Shown piece after piece: positions 58,701 to 64,000 of a stretch of DNA of 64,000 nucleotides. The notes beneath the pieces were generated by a model, which did no database searches, had not been told where the DNA came from, and saw nothing but the letters and a program-made list of their open reading frames with translations. The translations under genes were made by a program, and so were the position numbers. The stretch covers positions 17,401,943 through 17,465,942 of the forward strand of contig NC_135150.1 in the NCBI RefSeq assembly GCF_050948215.1, given 5' to 3'. Origin of the DNA: Halictus rubicundus (taxonomy: Eukaryota > Arthropoda > Insecta > Hymenoptera > Halictidae). Within the stretch, counting starts at the first letter, position 1. Every line of letters begins with the position of its first letter.

Positions 58701-59435
58701 GAACATAGAGGCTCCACCGTTTAAGAAAAGCTCACGCAGGTTGCCACACGATTTTTTCCCGCGACGTTACGGCGGGTTAAACGTCAACAATGTTTTAACT
58801 GACATCGAGTGACTTTTAAATTGTTATTTCCAATGTACACGGCAGAGAAATTTATTTTTACCAAACGAAAAAGGATATTCGAGCAACTGAGGTCACAACT
58901 AGGTCAAAAGCATTGCAACGACATCAAAGAACTGAAAATTCGATTGAAAAACGACTCGAACAACAGGGCACGTTTAAATAAAAGCAGAGGAGAATCAAAA
59001 TGCTCAACCAATTCGAAAAATTGAATACGCGTTTGTTTAATTTCACCGTCAAATTCGAATTAGTAACTACAGCGGCGGTACCTTTGACGAGCTCAACAGA
59101 TATTTTTTATTCCGTGCCGCCAGAGAACGTTTCCAATTAACATCGCGAGAATTTTTCTGCTGGGTCCAAGACTCCATGAAGCTTATAACTGTAACAAACG
59201 CTAAGGAAAAAGTGAGTCCATGAAAAGCATAAGTTTCCGGTTGCAACGAGTGCTATCCCCGGGATTGAACCAAACTACAAATCCCGGATGTTTGCTAGTG
59301 AATTAATGCGTACAAGGCTCATTCTCTGACACACGGATCTTGGAATCGCATCGCGCATGAAATACAACCACTTTTTCGAGCGGAGATTACTGTTGCGTGG
59401 TTGCGGGACGTTTCTGGATTTGCTTCATAGCCTGC
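55702..59435. other. Unique DNA; one hairpin-forming palindrome
   Basis: Near-perfect inverted arms (TTATTATTTTTGTGCAGTCT at 57492 and its complement ending at 57600) enclose about 57 bp. The rest is mixed CpG-rich (55900-58450) and AT-rich DNA with no gene recognised; a short (GA)n lies near 56510-56525. Confidence 0.45.
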
Positions 59436-60157
59436 GATCTCGATGGACATAAATTTTAGTTGAAGCTTTGATTTTTTGGACATCAAGGTCGGGAAGACAT
59501 TTCAAGGTTATTGCAGTAAACATGTCTGAATGTTTTTTATGAGATATACACTGAAATAAGAAATATATAGAATTGTTTGCAAGGAAATATCTCCTTGAAA
59601 GTTATAAAAAAATGGCCTTGGTAGAAGAATGTTAGAACATCCTAAAATTTTAGTTGCTTTATTGAGCTTTAAATAAAAAAGGTACGATCTCAATGGACAT
59701 AAATTTTAGTTAAAACTTTTGATTTTTTGGACATCAAGGTCGGGAAGACATTTCAAGGTTATTGCAGTAAACATGTCTGAATGTTTTTTATGAGATATAC
59801 ACTGAAATAAGATATATATATAGAATTGTTTGCAAGGAAATATCTCCTTGAAAGTTATCAAAAAATGGCCTTGGTAGAAGAATGGTAGAACATCCTAAAA
59901 TTTTGGTTGCTTTACTGAGCTTTAAATAAAAAAGGTACGATCTCAATGGACATAAATTTTAGTTAAAACTTTTGATTTTTTGGACATCAAGGTCGGGAAG
60001 ACATTTCAAGGTTATTGCAATAAATATGCGTGTTGTCTATAGAGTTGTATGGAAACAAATATCTCTTTGAAAATTATGAAAAAATGGCCTCGGAAGAAGA
60101 ATGTTAGAACATCCTAAAATTACGGTTGCTTTACTTTAAATAAAAAAGGTACTATTT
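59436..60157. repeat. Tandem array, about 2.9 copies of a 250 bp unit
   Basis: GATCTCRATGGACATAAATT starts units at 59436, 59686 and 59939. Each includes TTTTTTGGACATCAAGGTCG, 'gaagacatttcaaggttattgca' and AAAAAATGGCCTYGG, and ends 'taaataaaaaaggtac'. The third copy lacks about 30 bp of the interior. Confidence 0.92.
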
Positions 60158-62841
60158 TAAAATACTACGACGTTACTATAATACAAAATGCAACACGAGT
60201 CATCATTTTTCACTCCTGATTTGTGTTTAAGGGAACAGTTAAAAAATTCGTGCATCAAGATCTAGGGGGTCAATGTAAAGGGAAAGCTCCAGTCTTCAAA
60301 TTTATGGTGGATCCATTAAAGAAAATGAGATTCCAGGGACGTTTTAATTTTTAACATTTTCAAGAAGAGTCGCGCCTTCAGTTTCTCATATCGTGCAACA
60401 AATTTCCAGAAGGAAATAAGCGTTGCATTGTAAAGCTAGAAGTACCAAGCTTTAAAACGAGTCCAGTTCCATTGTTGCGTAACTTTTTTACGGAATTAGA
60501 ACACCGAACAATTTTCGGAGCCACTGTGTTTGACCGTTCGAACGTCCATAATTTCCGTCGTACAGGAAAACACTTTGTGTCGTCGAAATTATGCGAGTAA
60601 TCTGTTCGGGGTTCGCTGGAAATATAACTGGGTCTCGATTTTATGGGGCAACAGGAAGCTCTGATGTCGCGCGCGCGGGCGTAAGTGCCCGGCGACTGGT
60701 TTAAATTTCAAATTCCCGTTTAATTCGCAACGCTATTCCCCGTCTCCCCCCCTCTCTCTCTCTTTTGTTATCACGTCGCCGTGCCGATGCGGCCGGCGCG
60801 AGAAGAACCTTCGTGCTTTCGGCGTCCGGGCATTGTATGCATATCGTTGTTTATTCATCCCCGTATTTCGCGTAAGAAAGAGCCGAGCGCGGTCGCGAGA
60901 GCCCATCTCCCTCGTAAAACGTGTTTACCTTTTTAAGTGTGCTACGCAATTTCGTTTTATTTGCCACCTCATGTAAATTCCTCGGCTGTACACGCGGTAA
61001 CACGATTTTTCCATCGTGCGCCGGCGACGACACAGCGAGCGATACCCGCGGAAAAATATCCACGGCGACACGCCGCGTTGCACCGCGTTGCAACGCGATG
61101 CACCGAGCGCGATCTCGCAATACTCGCCGCGCGTCGACCCGGTTAGTTGCAGCGACGCATCGATCGCATTAACCCGTTACCGTGACCGGCATCGTACGCA
61201 AAATCGGACACGTTCCTACCATCCTCTTGCTCCTCCGAGATTTCTTCTTTTGTTGCTCGCTTCCTGCGAAACGCACAATTCTTAACAATGATTTTAAACA
61301 CTATTCGAACCTCAGATTTTCCAACGCAGTATATTCGACCCAGAATCGCTTAGTTTATGCATTTTTATTTTGTCAACGTCGTCATATTGAAAATATCATA
61401 TCTAGAAAAATACTGTGAACTATTACTCGTTCTCGTATATATATATATATTTTTAAATCAAGTTTATTAATCAAAGTGGATGTACCATTGATCAGAGAAT
61501 CTGTGATTTTAAAATGAAATATAATGGAGCCATCGTATTGTCACTGGAGCTAATGCAACATTTACAAAAATATTTTGAAACGTCACTCGTGCTGGATGTG
61601 CGTACATCATCCCCCAAGAAAATTTTACCGATCAAAGCGAGCACCGTCGGCAAAACAGATGCAATCCATGATCGTTAAACGAAACGCGATAGTGTCAACA
61701 TTTTTAGTTTATGGAGTTGTAAAACGACATCTTTATGTCGAAGATATAACATCTACAAGAATATATTGCAAGATCAGGTCGTTTCGAGAGTGCATGTATA
61801 CCGAAATAAAATTTATTGATCTATGCGAGCACCTTTAATAAAATAGGCGCAATTTATGGCTTTTAAACGAAATATAATACAGCAAGAGTTCTCGGTTTAT
61901 GGATCTGTGAAATCATATTTGTGTACTCAAGACGTAACGTCTATAAAAATATTTTGAGAGATCAGTCGTCCTAGACGCTCATCTTTCTCTTTTATGCTCG
62001 TCCTCGGCGCATCCGCGGCGGCATCGCTGTGTTAACACTTCGCACGTAGTATATAGTGATTTACTACGTCATATACTTCTATGTCACACGAGTATAGATT
62101 TTCTTGGAACCTTTGACAGATGCTGGAATCATACTGAAATAAATTTGATGCATATAGTGTCCCAGCAAATTTCCCGATAAGATAAATTACAGGCAACCAG
62201 ATCCGTCATTATTAACCTAAATTCCATGCATTTACAATAATTCGTATTTTTCTAAAATTCGTCAGAATGTTCGAAATGGTTGATCGAGAGTTGCCACGTT
62301 TTCGGATCTCGATTTCAGAGGATTATTCAGGACGATACAAGGGGGCATAATTATTTGAACAATATTCCATTAACTCTTCTCTTTTCGCAAACACGTATTC
62401 GAAATTTCAAGCAGAACTTTTTAGTATGTGTGTTTCCCTGTTTACACCAATTCCAGGGAAATATTACTCTGCGTTCACGAGCATTGAACTTTCACATTAA
62501 ACACGCGCCGGCGATGAACGCGCCTGTTTTCTTTTTCAGCTCGGAAATTATTCGCAACAAAGTGACTCCTGCTGGCCTGGTCAGGAAATAAATCATAAGG
62601 CAAGGGGTTGAAATTGCTGGAAGAGGAAATAAACTTCTGTTTGACTGGAGTCCTGGTGAATTGCGCGCCGGGGAAATTTTACTTTGCACAATGTTCCTAG
62701 TCTGATAATAAGTCTTTGAAAAGTAATCCAATATAAATACGGTTCCGCCGTGCTTCGGGTTTATTGCAATCGCGGAGGGAAATTAAATTTCGTTCGATAA
62801 TAGTGCCGGCCTTTATCGCCCGCGCAAAAATGTAAATATTA
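60158..62841. other. Unique DNA, no gene recognised
   Basis: Short TA tract at 61436-61451. GTGTCCCAGCAAATTTCCCG after TATA near 62156 resembles a transposon end but has no partner. Frames carry no known domain. Confidence 0.4.
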
Positions 62842-63183
62842 GGGGACGCATAAGTAATCAATTATTATGAAATCTACAATAAACTTCGTAGTAAATTCAG
62901 GTTTTTCCATCATTATCAAGCAAATTTTCTTTGTTGTTACCGTTGCATTAAATACCGCATGAAAATGAAAAAGTATGCAATGACGAATATGACCCTCGCA
63001 AGGTACGGACGCCGCCATTTTATTACAGGGTTGCAAAAAAAGATTATACTCCTTAGAATATTTTGAACACAGGCTGTTTTACCGAAAACTGTAAAAGAAT
63101 ACGTGTTTCCTCTTCAACGATCGGTACAGAACGAAAGGCAAAACAAATCCTTTGCAAATAATTGATTACTTATGGGTACACAT
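62842..63183 (-). mobile_element. Mariner-family element, most deleted copy C (~340 bp)
   Basis: TA at 62840-62841, left end GGGGACGCATAAGTAATCAA, right end TTGATTACTTATGGGTACAC with the outermost bases and TA eroded. Same family and orientation as copies A and B; the interior retains only the extreme N-terminal coding end. Confidence 0.9.
62928..63018 (-). pseudogene. Mariner transposase N-terminal stub
   Basis: From ATG at 63018 it reads MAASVPCEGHIRHCILFHFH and continues to VTTKKIC, then passes directly into sequence from the element's 3' end. About 30 codons of the first HTH survive. Confidence 0.88.
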
Positions 63184-64000
63184 GATACAAAACCACAGCG
63201 TACGGTCTGCTCTGGTGTGTTTATACGAAATTTGTTGACGCCCAAAATTCGCTCGTCATTTTCGCGCGAAAAACCGACGTCGCGTCACGGAAATATTGAC
63301 GCCCTGCGAGATCACCTCGCTTCCTCAGCATCCTCGCAGCGTTGCGACCCGCGGCGCACGAAATGCAATCTCTGCGGCGGGAATTATTCAAAGACCTGTG
63401 CGCTATTGCGCGGCGATAACTTTAATTTATAGGATACGGAACGCGATATACGGTTCATTGTAAAAGCGCGCAACAATGCCTGCTGATTAAAGGTCGTAAG
63501 TTAATTGAAAGGTTCGCAGGGCCGATCTCGCTATCTCGCGCGCGCGCATATGTGCGTGGCCCTTCTCATTAATTCGACAAATTATTTGCATAAATAGAAT
63601 TCCGCCAGATTTCGCAATCGCACAACGGCGCTGCACCGCGAGCATTCGAAATATTAATAACGTGCTGTAAACTGTCTCAAGCTCCCGCGGAGAGATATTT
63701 ATTTGGCAAATACCGATCGCAGAACCTGTTGCTGACCGGCTCGGCGAGCTAATCGCGGCTCGCCGCCGCTCCGGAGGCTAACATTGCGCGGTCAAGTTCA
63801 AGGAATTGCTCCGGGAACTGCGATAACACACCGGCAAAATTATGTTTTTATTCGTTATTTATCGTTCCGCGGGCCGAGTTTGCACAGGATCCCCCGCGGC
63901 TCCAACGGAACACGGAATTCGCGTGCCTGCTCGGAATTGTACAAATGAATCATTCGAACACCGTCGGGCTGGAACGAATGGAATCGAGGCCCGAATGAAA
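63184..64000. other. Unique DNA to window end
   Basis: CpG-rich with a short CG-alternating stretch at 63536-63547. The frame 63172-63432 has no known domain. Confidence 0.4.

Noticed and set aside
62150..62180. GTGTCCCAGCAAATTTCCCG as a transposon terminus
   Set aside because: No partner end or target duplication found nearby; kept only as a remark.

Overview
This is nuclear DNA from an insect, most probably a hymenopteran and perhaps a bee. The pointers are a long-ectodomain Toll receptor gene, CpG-rich blocks alternating with AT-rich ones, many (GA)n/(TC)n tracts, and mariner and DUF4817-type DNA transposon remains. Nothing is bacterial: there are no operons, CRISPR arrays or recognisable RNA genes. 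The species call is inference; the insect Toll receptor is directly readable.

Only one host gene can be supported. Positions 1-2919 (minus strand) are a single uninterrupted reading frame of 973 codons. It encodes a signal peptide and a tandem leucine-rich-repeat ectodomain of the Toll-6/Toll-8 (Tollo) class. The frame runs off the left edge, so the end of the second LRRCT cap, the membrane segment and the TIR domain lie outside the window.

The other 61 kb (about 2920-64000) lies upstream of that gene's start codon. I recognise no further host exon in it. It holds unique DNA, simple-sequence tracts and a dense, often nested set of small DNA-transposon remains: (i) three mariner copies of one family with different internal deletions (10.1, 54.6 and 62.8 kb); (ii) two pieces of DUF4817/DDE transposons (23.5 and 46.3 kb); (iii) TA-flanked MITE families sharing termini (CAGTGAATTCTCGTTACGAG type; CAGTGATTTCTCTATATATG type; AGACTGCGGATCTTTATGCA type); (iv) TTAA-flanked, piggyBac-like miniature elements (9.9, 29.2 and 33.9 kb); (v) a foldback element at 33.9-34.3 kb carrying one of those TTAA elements inside an arm; and (vi) minisatellite-like arrays, several built from transposon ends (4.2, 13.5, 16.3 and 59.4 kb).

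The genes do not form a pathway here. The useful reading is a receptor gene with a very long, transposon-scarred 5' flank that may hold its regulatory DNA. I found no convincing new protein system. The most interesting signals are the nested and adjacent MITE insertions, the mariner deletion series, an inverted pair of ~0.5 kb repeats 8 kb apart, and nuclear-receptor-like half-sites spread by repeats.
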